Shown here in pieces: positions 35,298 to 44,668 of a stretch of DNA of 64,000 nucleotides. The stretch covers positions 444,036 through 508,035 of the forward strand of contig NZ_LMDF01000006.1 of NCBI RefSeq assembly GCF_001425745.1, written 5' to 3'. The first letter of the stretch is position 1, and every line of letters starts with the position of its first letter. The notes beneath the pieces were generated by a model. That model searched no databases, was not told where the DNA came from, and saw only the letters and a program-made list of their open reading frames with translations. Source of the DNA: Caulobacter sp. Root343. GTDB lineage: Bacteria; Pseudomonadota; Alphaproteobacteria; Caulobacterales; Caulobacteraceae. Position numbers and translations under genes: made by a program.

Positions 35298-37778
35298 ATG
35301 GTCCAGATCAACCGGCGCCAGGCTCTGGCCGTCACCGCTGGCGCGGCGCTGCTGGCGCGGATTTCGGGCGCGAGCGCCCAGGCCGCCGCGACCGACCTGG
35401 GCCCGCGTGAGCGTGTCTCGCTGGATTTCGACTGGCGCTTCGCCCTGGGCCATGCGTCCGACCCGGCCAAGGACTTCGGCTTCGGCGCCAACCAGCGCAC
35501 CTACGCCAAGGCCGGGGCCAGCAGCCCGTCCTGGCAGGTCGCCGCCGCCGCCCAGAAGGACTTCGACGACAGCGCCTGGAAGCCGGTGACCCTACCGCAC
35601 GACTGGGCCGTCGAACTGCCGTTCGTCCCCAATCCCGACTACAAGCCCTCGGGCAAGCCCGACGACGAGGACTTGCGCGCCGCCCACGGCTACAAGCCCC
35701 TGGGCCGCGAATTCCCGGAGACCAGCGTCGGCTGGTACCGCAAGACCTTCGCCCTGCCGGCCGCCGACGCCGGCAAGCGGCTGTCGATCGAATTCGACGG
35801 CGCGTTCCGCGACGCCCTGGTGATGGTCAACGGCTACATCCTAGAGCGCGGGGACAGCGGCTACAGCCCGTTCCGCGTCGACATCACCGACATCGCCAAG
35901 CTGGGCGGCGACAACCTCCTGACCGTGCGCGTCGACGCCAGCCTGGGCGAGGGCTGGTTCTACGAGGGGGCGGGGCTCTATCGCCACGTCTGGCTGGTCA
36001 AGACCGCGGCGGTTCACGTGCCGCGATGGGGCGTCTTCGTGCGCGCCAAGCTCGACGGCGCGCTGCGGATCGACACCGACCTGGTCAACGAGTCCGACAC
36101 GGCGCAGGCCTTCGAGGTCTCGCACGTGGTGCTGGACGCCGCCGGCAAGCCGGCCCTGACCGTGGCTCCCGCCACTGACAGGATCCCGGCGTGGGAACGC
36201 CAGAGCCTGTCGCAGACCGTGACCCTGGCCAATCCGGTCCCGTGGTCGCTGGAGAACCCGCACCTCTACGCGCTGGTCACCGAGACCAAGGTCGACGGGG
36301 CGGTGGTCGACCGGTTCGTCACCCGCTTCGGCGTGCGGTCGATCCGCTTCGATCCGACCAACGGCTTCTTCCTCAACGACAAGCCCGTCAAGCTGAAGGG
36401 GACCTGCAACCACCAGGACCACGCCGGCGTCGGCGCGGCGATCCCGGACGCCTTGCAGGTCTGGCGGCTGGAGCAGCTGAAGTCGATGGGTTGCAACGCC
36501 TATCGCGCCTCGCACAATCCGCCGACGCCGGAGCTGCTCGACGCCTGCGACCGCCTGGGCATGCTGGTCATCGACGAGACCCGCCGGATGTCCAGCGACC
36601 CGACGTCCATGGACGAGCTGGAGCGCCTGGTCCGCCGCGATCGCAATCACCCGTCGGTGATCCTGTGGTCGATCGGCAATGAGGAGCCGCAGCAGGGCAC
36701 GGCCCGCGGCGCCCAGGTGGCGCGCACCCTGAAGCGACTGGTCAATCGCTTGGACGACACCCGCCTGGTCACCGCCGCCATGGACAATGGTTTCGGCGAG
36801 GGGATCAGCGCCGTCATCGACGTCCAGGGCTTCAACTACCGTCACGAGAAGATGGACGAATTCCACGCCCGCTTCCCGAACGTGCCGATCATCGGCACCG
36901 AGAGCGCCAGCACCGTGGCCACGCGCGGCGAGTACGCCCGCGACGACGCCAAGTCCTACGTCCCCGCCTACGACACCGAGCATCCCTGGTGGGCGACGAC
37001 CGCCGAGAAGTGGTGGAGCCACGCGGCCGAGCGGCCGTGGATGGCGGGCGGCTTCATCTGGACCGGCTTCGACTATCGCGGCGAACCGACCCCGTTCAAC
37101 CGCTGGCCCAGCATCAGCTCGCACTTCGGGGCCTTGGACACCTGCGGCTTCCCGAAGGACAACTATTTCTACTACCGCGCCTGGTGGCGGGCCGAGCCGC
37201 TGCTGCACCTGCTGCCGCACTGGAACTGGGAAGGCCGCGAGGGCCAACCGATCGCGGTCTGGGCGCATAGCAACTGCGACAAGGTCGAGCTGTTCCTGAA
37301 CGGCAAGAGCCAGGGCGTCCGCGACGTGAAGCCGAACCACCACGTCGAATGGTCCGTGCCCTATGCGCCTGGCGTCCTCGAGGCGCATGGCTACAAGGCC
37401 GGCAAGGTCGTGCTGCGCGCGCGCCGCGAGACCGCCGGCCCGGCCGCCGCCCTGCGCCTCACCGCCGACCGCGCGCGGCTGAACGCCGACGGCCAGGACG
37501 TGGCGATCCTCAAGGTCGAGGTGCTGGACGCCAAGGGCCGCGCGGTTCCGCGCGCCGACACCCTGGTGCGCTTCGAGCTCTCGGGCGCCGTCGACGTGAT
37601 CGGCGTGGGCAATGGCGACCCGACCAGCCACGAGCCGGACGTCGCCCGCCAGCGGAAAGTGTTCAATGGCCTGGCCCAGGCGATCGTCCGCACGCGGCGC
37701 GGTGAGTCGGGGCGGGCCAGGGTGACGGCGACCGCCGAAGGCCTGAAGAGCGCCGGCGTCGATCTTATTCTCGGCTGA
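35298..37778 (+). CDS. GH2 beta-galactosidase/beta-glucuronidase-like enzyme, Tat-exported
   Basis: An 826-residue GH2 enzyme with a twin-arginine-type leader (INRRQALAVTAGAALLA, cleavage near SGASA). Domain order is sugar-binding jelly roll, immunoglobulin-like sandwich, catalytic TIM barrel, then DUF4982-type and further beta domains. The acid/base Glu is E462 in WSIGNEEP and the nucleophile E535 in IIGTESAST. It is shorter than LacZ and lacks domain 5, resembling the exported GH2 enzymes of polysaccharide loci. ATG 35298 is the natural start for the Tat signal. The predicted role is release of beta-linked galactose or related sugar in the periplasm. Confidence 0.91.
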   Translation: MVQINRRQALAVTAGAALLARISGASAQAAATDLGPRERVSLDFDWRFALGHASDPAKDFGFGANQRTYAKAGASSPSWQVAAAAQKDFDDSAWKPVTLPHDWAVELPFVPNPDYKPSGKPDDEDLRAAHGYKPLGREFPETSVGWYRKTFALPAADAGKRLSIEFDGAFRDALVMVNGYILERGDSGYSPFRVDITDIAKLGGDNLLTVRVDASLGEGWFYEGAGLYRHVWLVKTAAVHVPRWGVFVRAKLDGALRIDTDLVNESDTAQAFEVSHVVLDAAGKPALTVAPATDRIPAWERQSLSQTVTLANPVPWSLENPHLYALVTETKVDGAVVDRFVTRFGVRSIRFDPTNGFFLNDKPVKLKGTCNHQDHAGVGAAIPDALQVWRLEQLKSMGCNAYRASHNPPTPELLDACDRLGMLVIDETRRMSSDPTSMDELERLVRRDRNHPSVILWSIGNEEPQQGTARGAQVARTLKRLVNRLDDTRLVTAAMDNGFGEGISAVIDVQGFNYRHEKMDEFHARFPNVPIIGTESASTVATRGEYARDDAKSYVPAYDTEHPWWATTAEKWWSHAAERPWMAGGFIWTGFDYRGEPTPFNRWPSISSHFGALDTCGFPKDNYFYYRAWWRAEPLLHLLPHWNWEGREGQPIAVWAHSNCDKVELFLNGKSQGVRDVKPNHHVEWSVPYAPGVLEAHGYKAGKVVLRARRETAGPAAALRLTADRARLNADGQDVAILKVEVLDAKGRAVPRADTLVRFELSGAVDVIGVGNGDPTSHEPDVARQRKVFNGLAQAIVRTRRGESGRARVTATAEGLKSAGVDLILG

Positions 37779-38177
37779 CGCGCCGCACTCTTCCGCGAAT
37801 TTTCATGCACGCATGAGAGGCGGCATTCGGCGATAAGCCGGCTGCTCGCGCACGCTGCGACGCGTGGACACCGGTTTCCCTTGCGAAATATAACGCAACC
37901 TCGGCGCGATAGCGGGAATGCGGCGCCTTTGCGGCAGTGCGATAAACAGCAAAATCAGCGCTCATTTATCATAAAAATCAGCCAAAAAAGGCCTTGAAAA
38001 AAGATTGCTAGCGCTGTCAATTTGCCGTTGCGGCAGTCAGTGACCGATGTTACCGCTAACTCATCTCTCGTGCATTGGTTGTTCGCCAGGCGCGGGAGCG
38101 GGAAGAGCGGTCGGGAAATGCTTCCGGCTCGTAACAAAAACAGCGCCCCACAGGGGGCTAAATTAGGGGGAACGGCT
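37779..38177. other. 399-bp promoter region of TBDT 3
   Basis: Gap between GH2 and TBDT 3. It contains a LacI-type palindrome at 38005-38020 and a good ribosome binding site at 38165-38170. No gene is seen. Confidence 0.55.
38005..38020. promoter_or_regulatory. LacI-type operator TTGCTAGCGCTGTCAA
   Basis: Imperfect palindrome centred on AGCGCT, of the TTGNYAGCGCTRNCAA class bound by LacI-family sugar repressors in Xanthomonas and Caulobacter-like bacteria. It differs from the TGATAWCGWTATCA operators on the left, so a different LacI regulator, not in this window, should control TBDT 3. Confidence 0.6.
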
Positions 38178-41100
38178 ATGAAGCGACTTCGTCGTTTGCA
38201 CGCGTCTGCCTCTTGCGTCGCCATCACGGCGGCCATGTTCGCCAGCCCAGTGCTGGCCCAGCAGACCCAAGATAACGCCGTCGACGAGATCGTCGTCACC
38301 GGCATCCGCGCTTCGCTCGAGCGATCGATCGCGATCAAGCGCAACAACAGCGGCGTCGTCGACGCCATCTCCGCCGAAGACATCGGCAAGTTCCCGGACA
38401 CCAACCTCGCCGAATCCCTGCAGCGGATCACCGGCGTGTCGATTGACCGGACCAACGGCGAAGGCTCCCAGGTCACCGTCCGCGGCTTCGGCGGCGGCTT
38501 CAACCTGGTGACCCTGAACGGCCGCACCATGCCGACGGCCAATGTCGCCACGGTCGGTGGCGACCAGGCGGTCGACTTCGCGGCGGGCACCAGCCGCTCG
38601 TTCGACTTCTCGAACCTCGCCTCGGAAGGCGTGACCACGCTGGAGGTCTACAAGACCGGCCGCGCGGGTATTCCCTCGGGCGGCATCGGCGCGACGATCA
38701 ACGTCAAGACCCGCCATCCGCTGGATGCGCATGAGAGCGGCCTCAGCGGCAGCATCGGCGTCAAGGGCGTCTACGACACCAGCATGGACAAGAAGGTCGA
38801 CGACTTCGGCCACAAGATCACGCCGGAAGTCTCGGGCCTGCTGAACTGGCTGGACGACAGCGAAAAGTTCGGCGTCACCCTGTTCGGCAGCTATCAGAAG
38901 CGCGACTTCACCAGCCGCAGCGTCACGTCCAACGACTGGAACATCCGCACCTACGCCGACTTCATCAATCCGGCGAACGGCTTCGTCCGCAACGGCGGCG
39001 CGACCCAGATCACCAACGCGCCGTCCAGCGGCTCGACCCTGGTCGCGATCCCCAACGACAGCCGCTATCACTTCTCGCAAGGCGAGCGTGAGCGGATCAA
39101 CGGCCAGCTGACCGCGCAATTCCGCCCGGTCGAAGGCCTGACGATCACGGCGGACGCCCTCTATGCGCAGAACAAGTCGTTCGAGCGCCGCAACGACAGC
39201 ACCAACTGGTTCAACCGCCCGTTCGACAAGGTCACGTTCGACAACAACCCCGTCGTGGCCACCGCCGTCCTGCTGTCGGAAACGCTCAGCGGCACCAAGG
39301 ACATGGGCTTCGAGCAGCAATATCGCAGCAACGAAGACACCCTGAAGTCCTTTGGCCTGAACGCGGCCTGGGACCTGTCGGAACGTTTCCACGTCAATGT
39401 GGACGGCCATATCTCCAAGGCCGACTCCAAGCCGAACTCGCCGAACGGCACGACCTCGACCTCGGTGTCGATCGGCGCGCCGATCGTGTCGTCCCACTCG
39501 GTCGACTACAGCGGCAAGGTCCCGGTCCAGACGATCACGATCAACGACGCCGCCCCGCGCGGCAACGCCAACGGCGTGCTGGATGTCGGCGACCTGGGCA
39601 GCCAGGTGGCCCGCACCTCGGCCCAGCGCCAGCAGCACGAGATCAAGGAATTCCGGGCCGACGCGACCTGGGACCTGGACGACAACGGCAGCCGCTTCGA
39701 CTTCGGTGTCGACTACCGCACCTCGAAAATGGTCCAGTCCACGCTGAACACGCAGCAGGACCTGGGCAGCTGGGGTATCTCCAACCCTCGTGACGTGCAG
39801 CAGTACGCCGGCAGCCTGGTGAAAGCCTTCTGCCTGGCTTGCCAGTTCGACGAGCTCGAGCTCAAGCAGAGCGGGGCCGGCCTGGTGTCGTTCCGCGCGA
39901 ACGCGATCGATCTCTTCAACGCCATGTCGGCGCCTTACGTCGCCAAGGGCAACCCCGTCGGGGTCACGGGTCAAGCCAACAACCGCGTCGACGAAGACAT
40001 CCTGGCCGGTTACGCCCAGGTGACGTGGAAGTCCGAACTGGCGGGCCACCAGGCGACCCTGGTCACCGGTGTCCGCTACGAAGAGACCAAGGTGACCTCG
40101 ACGTCGCTGGTGCGCACGCCCAGCGGCATCGTCTGGACCGCCGACAACGACTTCCGTCTCGACACGGCCAGCACCTACTCGCCGATCTCGGGCAAGGGCA
40201 AATACAGCAGCCTGCTGCCGGCCCTGGATTTCCAAGTCGAGGTTCGTGACGACCTGGTCGGCCGCTTCTCGTTCAGCCGGACGATCGCCCGTCCGGACTA
40301 CGGCAACCTGTTCGCCGCCCAGACGGCTGGCGCGCCGAACCGTCCGATCGCCAACGGGGCCATCCCGCTCGGCACCAGCGGCAACCCCGACCTGGAACCG
40401 CTGATCTCGGACAACTTCGACGTCTCGCTCGAGTGGTACTACAAGCCCAGCAGCTTCATCACGGCCGGCTTCTTCGAGAAGCGCGTGAACAACTTCGTGG
40501 GCACCGGCACGGTGATGCAGAACCTGTTCGGTCTGCGTGATCCCAGCTCCGGCGCGGCAGGCACCCGTTCGGGCACGGCCAAGTCGATCCTGACGGCCAT
40601 CGGCGCCGATCAGACCGACGTGAACCTGTTCACGATGACGGCGCTGCTGCAGACCACCGGTTCGTCGGCGGCGGCTCAGGCTCAATTCCAGGCCAATCGC
40701 GGCGCTGGCGGCGACCTGAACCAGGCGTTCGTGGACTCCATCCTGGCGGCCGTCGATATCTCGGCCAACAGCACCGATCCGCTGTTCAACTTCCAGGTCG
40801 CCCAGCCGATCAACAACAAGACCGGCAAGATCCACGGCTTCGAAATCGCGGCGCAGCACTTCTTCGGCGACACCGGCTTCGGTGTCTCGGGGGCCTATAC
40901 GATGGTGCGCGGCGACGTCGGGTTCAACAACGGCTCCAACCCGGCCGAGGACCAGTTCGCTCTGCTGGGCCTGTCGGACACGGCCAACGCCACCCTGATC
41001 TACGACAAGAACGGGATCTCGGCGCGGGTCGCGTACAACTGGCGTGACAAGTTCCTGCAAGCCACCAACCGCGGCGGCTCGCGTAACCCGGTCTACGTCG

Positions 41101-41282
41101 CGCCGTTCGGCCAGCTGGACTTCAACATCAGCTACGACGTCACGCCCAAGCTGGCGGTGTCGCTGGAAGGCATCAACCTGACCAAGGAGAGCCTGCGCAC
41201 CTACGCTCGCGACCCGAACCAACTCTGGTTCGCCCAAGAACTGGATCGGCGCTTCCTCCTCGGCGCCCGCTACCGCTTCTAG
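38178..41282 (+). CDS. TonB-dependent outer-membrane receptor (Caulobacter-type) 3
   Basis: A 1,034-residue TBDT. Signal peptide 1-28 (CVAITAAMFASPVLAQ), TonB box VDEIVVTGI, plug segment AEDIGKFPDTNLAESLQRITGVSI and a barrel ending DRRFLLGARYRF. The ATG at 38178 has AGGGGG upstream. It heads a probable cassette with SapC, a JmjC/cupin protein and a flavin halogenase-like enzyme, a combination often seen next to sugar TBDTs in Caulobacterales and Xanthomonadales. A terminator after this gene (41310) suggests the downstream three genes are expressed by readthrough or their own promoter. Cargo unknown; the upstream LacI operator points to a carbohydrate. Confidence 0.93.
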   Translation: MKRLRRLHASASCVAITAAMFASPVLAQQTQDNAVDEIVVTGIRASLERSIAIKRNNSGVVDAISAEDIGKFPDTNLAESLQRITGVSIDRTNGEGSQVTVRGFGGGFNLVTLNGRTMPTANVATVGGDQAVDFAAGTSRSFDFSNLASEGVTTLEVYKTGRAGIPSGGIGATINVKTRHPLDAHESGLSGSIGVKGVYDTSMDKKVDDFGHKITPEVSGLLNWLDDSEKFGVTLFGSYQKRDFTSRSVTSNDWNIRTYADFINPANGFVRNGGATQITNAPSSGSTLVAIPNDSRYHFSQGERERINGQLTAQFRPVEGLTITADALYAQNKSFERRNDSTNWFNRPFDKVTFDNNPVVATAVLLSETLSGTKDMGFEQQYRSNEDTLKSFGLNAAWDLSERFHVNVDGHISKADSKPNSPNGTTSTSVSIGAPIVSSHSVDYSGKVPVQTITINDAAPRGNANGVLDVGDLGSQVARTSAQRQQHEIKEFRADATWDLDDNGSRFDFGVDYRTSKMVQSTLNTQQDLGSWGISNPRDVQQYAGSLVKAFCLACQFDELELKQSGAGLVSFRANAIDLFNAMSAPYVAKGNPVGVTGQANNRVDEDILAGYAQVTWKSELAGHQATLVTGVRYEETKVTSTSLVRTPSGIVWTADNDFRLDTASTYSPISGKGKYSSLLPALDFQVEVRDDLVGRFSFSRTIARPDYGNLFAAQTAGAPNRPIANGAIPLGTSGNPDLEPLISDNFDVSLEWYYKPSSFITAGFFEKRVNNFVGTGTVMQNLFGLRDPSSGAAGTRSGTAKSILTAIGADQTDVNLFTMTALLQTTGSSAAAQAQFQANRGAGGDLNQAFVDSILAAVDISANSTDPLFNFQVAQPINNKTGKIHGFEIAAQHFFGDTGFGVSGAYTMVRGDVGFNNGSNPAEDQFALLGLSDTANATLIYDKNGISARVAYNWRDKFLQATNRGGSRNPVYVAPFGQLDFNISYDVTPKLAVSLEGINLTKESLRTYARDPNQLWFAQELDRRFLLGARYRF

Positions 41283-41309
41283 GATCGGAAGTCTCTAGAA
41301 GTGGATGGA

Positions 41310-41346
41310 GGGGTCGTCGCGCTTGCGGCGGCCCCTTTCTTCCTTT
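41310..41346 (+). terminator. intrinsic terminator of TBDT 3
   Basis: Stem GGGGTCGTCGC (41310-41320) pairs with GCGGCGGCCCC (41325-41335, two G-T pairs) around GCTT, followed by TTTCTTCCTTT. Confidence 0.8.
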
Positions 41347-41383
41347 GAAGTGCGTGAATGCGACGAGCGTGAGTAGGGCGGAC

Positions 41384-42118
41384 ATGAACCGGGTGCTTTT
41401 GAACAATGTCGACCACGCCGACCTGCGCGTGATCGCCGGTCATGGCGCGGCGTTCGGCGACGCGATCAACCAGGTTCTGGTGCTACCGACCGAGTTCGAG
41501 GCCGTGCAGCGCGAATATCCGATCCTGATCCGCAAGGACGCCAGCGGCGCCTATCAGGCCGTGGCCTTGCTGGGCCTGGACCGCGACGAGAACCTGTTCT
41601 TGGACGAGACCGGCTGGAACGCTCGCTACGTGCCGGCGGTCCAGCGGCGCGGGCCGTTCTCGATCGCCTTGCAACGCGACGAGCCCGGCGGCGAGCCGCG
41701 CCCGATGATCCACGTCGACCTCGACCATCCGCGGATCAGCCGCGTTGAAGGCGAGCCCCTGTTCCTGCCGGCCGGCGGCAACGCGCCTTACCTCCAGGGC
41801 GTCAGCCGGGCCCTGGGCCAGATCCATGACGGCCTGGACGTCGCCGGACCGATGTTCGCCTTCTTCGACGAGCTAGGCCTGATCGAACCGATCGACGTCG
41901 AGATCAAGCTCGACGACAACACCCGCTACGACCTGCCGGACGTCTTCACCCTGGCGCCGGATCGACTGGCGGCGGTGACGGGCGAGCCCTTGGAGCGCCT
42001 GCACCAGTCGGGCCTGCTGCGCGCCGCCCACTGGATCATCTCGTCGATGGGCAACATCGAAGAGCTGATCGCCCGTAAGGCCTCGCGTCGAGCCGCCCAG
42101 GAAGCCAGCGCGGCATGA
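41384..42118 (+). CDS. SapC-family protein
   Basis: A 244-residue soluble protein of the SapC family, named after a Campylobacter S-layer-associated protein but found widely beside TBDT and halogenase genes; its biochemical function is unknown. The N-terminus has HADLRVIAGHGAAFGDAINQVLVLPTEFEAVQREYPILIRKD, the typical start of the family, and the middle has PLFLPAGGNAPYLQGVSRALGQIHDG. No signal peptide or membrane helix. ATG 41384 is preferred over an upstream TTG because TAGGGCGG precedes it. It overlaps the cupin gene by four bases (ATGA), so the two are translationally coupled. Confidence 0.88.
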   Translation: MNRVLLNNVDHADLRVIAGHGAAFGDAINQVLVLPTEFEAVQREYPILIRKDASGAYQAVALLGLDRDENLFLDETGWNARYVPAVQRRGPFSIALQRDEPGGEPRPMIHVDLDHPRISRVEGEPLFLPAGGNAPYLQGVSRALGQIHDGLDVAGPMFAFFDELGLIEPIDVEIKLDDNTRYDLPDVFTLAPDRLAAVTGEPLERLHQSGLLRAAHWIISSMGNIEELIARKASRRAAQEASAA

Positions 42119-43149
42119 GCGCCCTGGTCGCCCGCCGGACGTTGGAGACCACGGTCGCGACCCCGGGCGACATCCCGTTCGACGCGGTGCTGGCCGGCCA
42201 AACGCCGATGATCTTCAAGGGCTTGGCGCTGGACTGGCCGTTGGTCCAGGCGGGACTCCGGTCCGGCCAGGCGGCCCGCGACTATATCCGCGGCCACGAC
42301 CAGGGCGGACGCGTGGTCGGCTACACGGGCGATCCGACCATCAAGGGCCGCTTCTTCTATGACGAGACCCGCACGGGCATGAACTTCAAGGCCGAGCGCG
42401 CGCCGCTCGAGACCTTTCTGCGACGCCTCGAGGAGGTTGAGGGCCGGAACGACGCCTCGTCGGTCTATGTCGGATCCACCGATCTCGACGCCTATTTCCC
42501 CAGCCTGAAGGCAGCCAATGACCTGGGCCTCGGCCCGGAGATGTTCGGCCCCGAACCGCCGATGGCCGGGATATGGCTGGGCAACCGCACCGTGGCGGCG
42601 GCGCACTACGACATGTCCAACAACATCGCCGTCTGCGCGGTCGGCCGGCGGCGTTTCACGCTATTTCCGCCGGACCAGGTCGCCAACCTCTATCCCGGCC
42701 CGCTGGAGCCGACACCCGGCGGCCAGGTGGTCAGCATGGTCGACTTCGAGACGCCCGATTTCGACCGCCATCCGCTGTTCCGCGAGGCCCAGGCCGCCGC
42801 CCAGGTGGCCGAGCTCGAGCCTGGCGACGTGCTGGTCTATCCGGCGTTGTGGTGGCACCAGGTCGAGGCGCTCGACGCCTTCAACGTGCTGGTGAACTAC
42901 TGGTGGAACGCCTCGCCAGCCTATGTCGATACGCCGATGAGCACCTTGCTGCACGGCCTGCTCAGCCTGCGCGACCGGCCCGATTTCGAGAAGCAAGGCT
43001 GGAAGGCCCTGTTCGACTACTACGTGTTCGGCCCCGCCGAGCGCGCCGGCGCGCACCTGCCGGAGGCCGCGCGCGGACCGCTGGGCCCCATGGACGAGCT
43101 GAAGGCCCGCCGCTTGCGCGCCTATCTGCTCGACCGCCTCAACCGATAA
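42115..43149 (+). CDS. JmjC/cupin-8-like Fe(II)/2-oxoglutarate oxygenase-type protein
   Basis: A 344-residue cupin-fold protein. The iron-binding HxD...H triad is visible as H164 and D166 in AHYDMSNN and H248 in PALWWHQVEAL. Other conserved features are PMIFKG near the N-terminus and GDVLVYPALWWHQ. Such proteins hydroxylate proteins or small molecules with 2-oxoglutarate, but in this context the substrate is unknown. It lies between SapC (4-base overlap) and the halogenase (19-base gap), so all three are likely one transcript. No signal peptide, hence cytoplasmic. Confidence 0.88.
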   Translation: MSALVARRTLETTVATPGDIPFDAVLAGQTPMIFKGLALDWPLVQAGLRSGQAARDYIRGHDQGGRVVGYTGDPTIKGRFFYDETRTGMNFKAERAPLETFLRRLEEVEGRNDASSVYVGSTDLDAYFPSLKAANDLGLGPEMFGPEPPMAGIWLGNRTVAAAHYDMSNNIAVCAVGRRRFTLFPPDQVANLYPGPLEPTPGGQVVSMVDFETPDFDRHPLFREAQAAAQVAELEPGDVLVYPALWWHQVEALDAFNVLVNYWWNASPAYVDTPMSTLLHGLLSLRDRPDFEKQGWKALFDYYVFGPAERAGAHLPEAARGPLGPMDELKARRLRAYLLDRLNR

Positions 43150-43168
43150 GAACCCTGGGAGGGACGCG

Positions 43169-44668
43169 ATGGATCAGCAGACGATCCGCAAGGTGGTGAT
43201 CGCGGGCGGGGGCACCGCCGGCTGGATGGCCGCCGCCGCCTTGGCCCGGCAACTGGGCCCGCTGCTCGACATCACCCTGGTCGAGTCCGAGGACATCGGC
43301 ACGGTCGGGGTCGGGGAATCGACGATCCCCACCGCCCGCACCTTCAACGCCCTGCTCGGCATCGACGAGCCGGAGTTCATGCGCGCCACCCAGGCGACCT
43401 TCAAGCTCGGCATCCTGTTCGAGAACTGGGGCGAGGTCGGCGACCGCTACATCCACTCGTTCGGCCAGGTCGGCAAATCCACCTGGATGGGCGGCTTCCA
43501 TCACTTCTGGATGCAGGCCAAGGCGCAGGGCTTCGGCGGCGAGCTGGGCGACTATTGCTTCGAGCTGAAGGCCGCAGAGCAGAACAAGTTCTTCACCGGC
43601 GAAGAGAGCCCGCTGAACTACGCCTACCACCTGGACGCGGGACTCTACGGCCGTTTCCTGCGCGGCATGGCCGAGCGCGATGGCGTGCGGCGCGTCGAGG
43701 GCAAGATCGCCAGCGTTCGCCAGCGATCGACCGATGGCTATGTCGAGGCCCTGGTCATGGAATCGGGCGACGTCGTCGAGGGCGATCTGTTCGTCGACTG
43801 CACCGGCTTCCGGGGCCTGTTGATCGAGCAGACCCTGAAAGCCGGGTTCGAGGATTGGGGCCAATGGCTGCCGACCAACAGCGCCCTGGCCGTCCAGACC
43901 CGCTCGACCGAGCCGGCCGTGCCCTATACCCGCGCCATCGCCCACAAGGCCGGCTGGCGCTGGAAGATCCCGCTGCAGCATCGCGTCGGCAATGGCCTCG
44001 TCTACAGCAACGCGCATATGTCCGACGACGAGGCCAAGGATCTGCTGATGGGCGAGATCGAGGGCGAGACCCTGATCGAGCCGCGCCTGATCCGCTACCG
44101 CACGGGCCGCCGGCGCAAGACCTGGGACAAGAACGTGGTGGCGCTGGGCCTGGCCAGCGGCTTCGTCGAGCCCCTGGAGTCGACCTCGATCCACCTGATC
44201 ATGATCGGCGTGACGCGGTTGATGCAGCTGTTCCCGTTCGCCGGCGTCAGCCAGGCGGTGGTCGATCGCTACAACCGCCAGGCCGACGACGAGCTGGAGA
44301 AGATCCGCGACTTCATCATCCTGCACTACAAGGCGACCGAGCGGACCGACAGTCCGTTCTGGGACCAAGTGCGCGAGATGGACATCCCCGACAGCCTGGC
44401 CCAGCGGATCGAACTGTTCCGCCAGAGCGCCCAGGTCTACCAGGCGCCCGGCGAGCTGTTCCAGGTCGATTCCTGGCTGCAGGTCTTGCTGGGCCAGCGC
44501 GTGACGCCCCAGGCCTATCACCAGATGGGTCGGCTGATGCCGCCGCAGCAGCTGAAGCAGGCTCTCGACGACCTGAAGCGCAATATCGCCGGCGCGGTGA
44601 CGCGCCTGCCGCAGCACCAGGCCTTCCTCGACGGCTATTGCGCGCCGCCGGTCAGCCGCAGCGCTTAA
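43169..44668 (+). CDS. flavin-dependent tryptophan halogenase family protein
   Basis: A 499-residue FAD enzyme of the PrnA/BrvH family. The dinucleotide-binding motif is GGGTAGW (residues 13-19), the catalytic lysine is K79 in ATFKLG (the same number as PrnA Lys79), the halogenase WxWxIP signature is WRWKIP (263-268), and EPLESTSIH with E337 matches the PrnA Glu346 region. All residues needed for HOCl-type halogenation are therefore present. No regulator-independent flavin reductase gene is adjacent. Position after TBDT-SapC-cupin is a recurring arrangement; the natural substrate is unknown and need not be tryptophan. Its stop overlaps the convergent glycosyltransferase stop. Confidence 0.92.
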   Translation: MDQQTIRKVVIAGGGTAGWMAAAALARQLGPLLDITLVESEDIGTVGVGESTIPTARTFNALLGIDEPEFMRATQATFKLGILFENWGEVGDRYIHSFGQVGKSTWMGGFHHFWMQAKAQGFGGELGDYCFELKAAEQNKFFTGEESPLNYAYHLDAGLYGRFLRGMAERDGVRRVEGKIASVRQRSTDGYVEALVMESGDVVEGDLFVDCTGFRGLLIEQTLKAGFEDWGQWLPTNSALAVQTRSTEPAVPYTRAIAHKAGWRWKIPLQHRVGNGLVYSNAHMSDDEAKDLLMGEIEGETLIEPRLIRYRTGRRRKTWDKNVVALGLASGFVEPLESTSIHLIMIGVTRLMQLFPFAGVSQAVVDRYNRQADDELEKIRDFIILHYKATERTDSPFWDQVREMDIPDSLAQRIELFRQSAQVYQAPGELFQVDSWLQVLLGQRVTPQAYHQMGRLMPPQQLKQALDDLKRNIAGAVTRLPQHQAFLDGYCAPPVSRSA

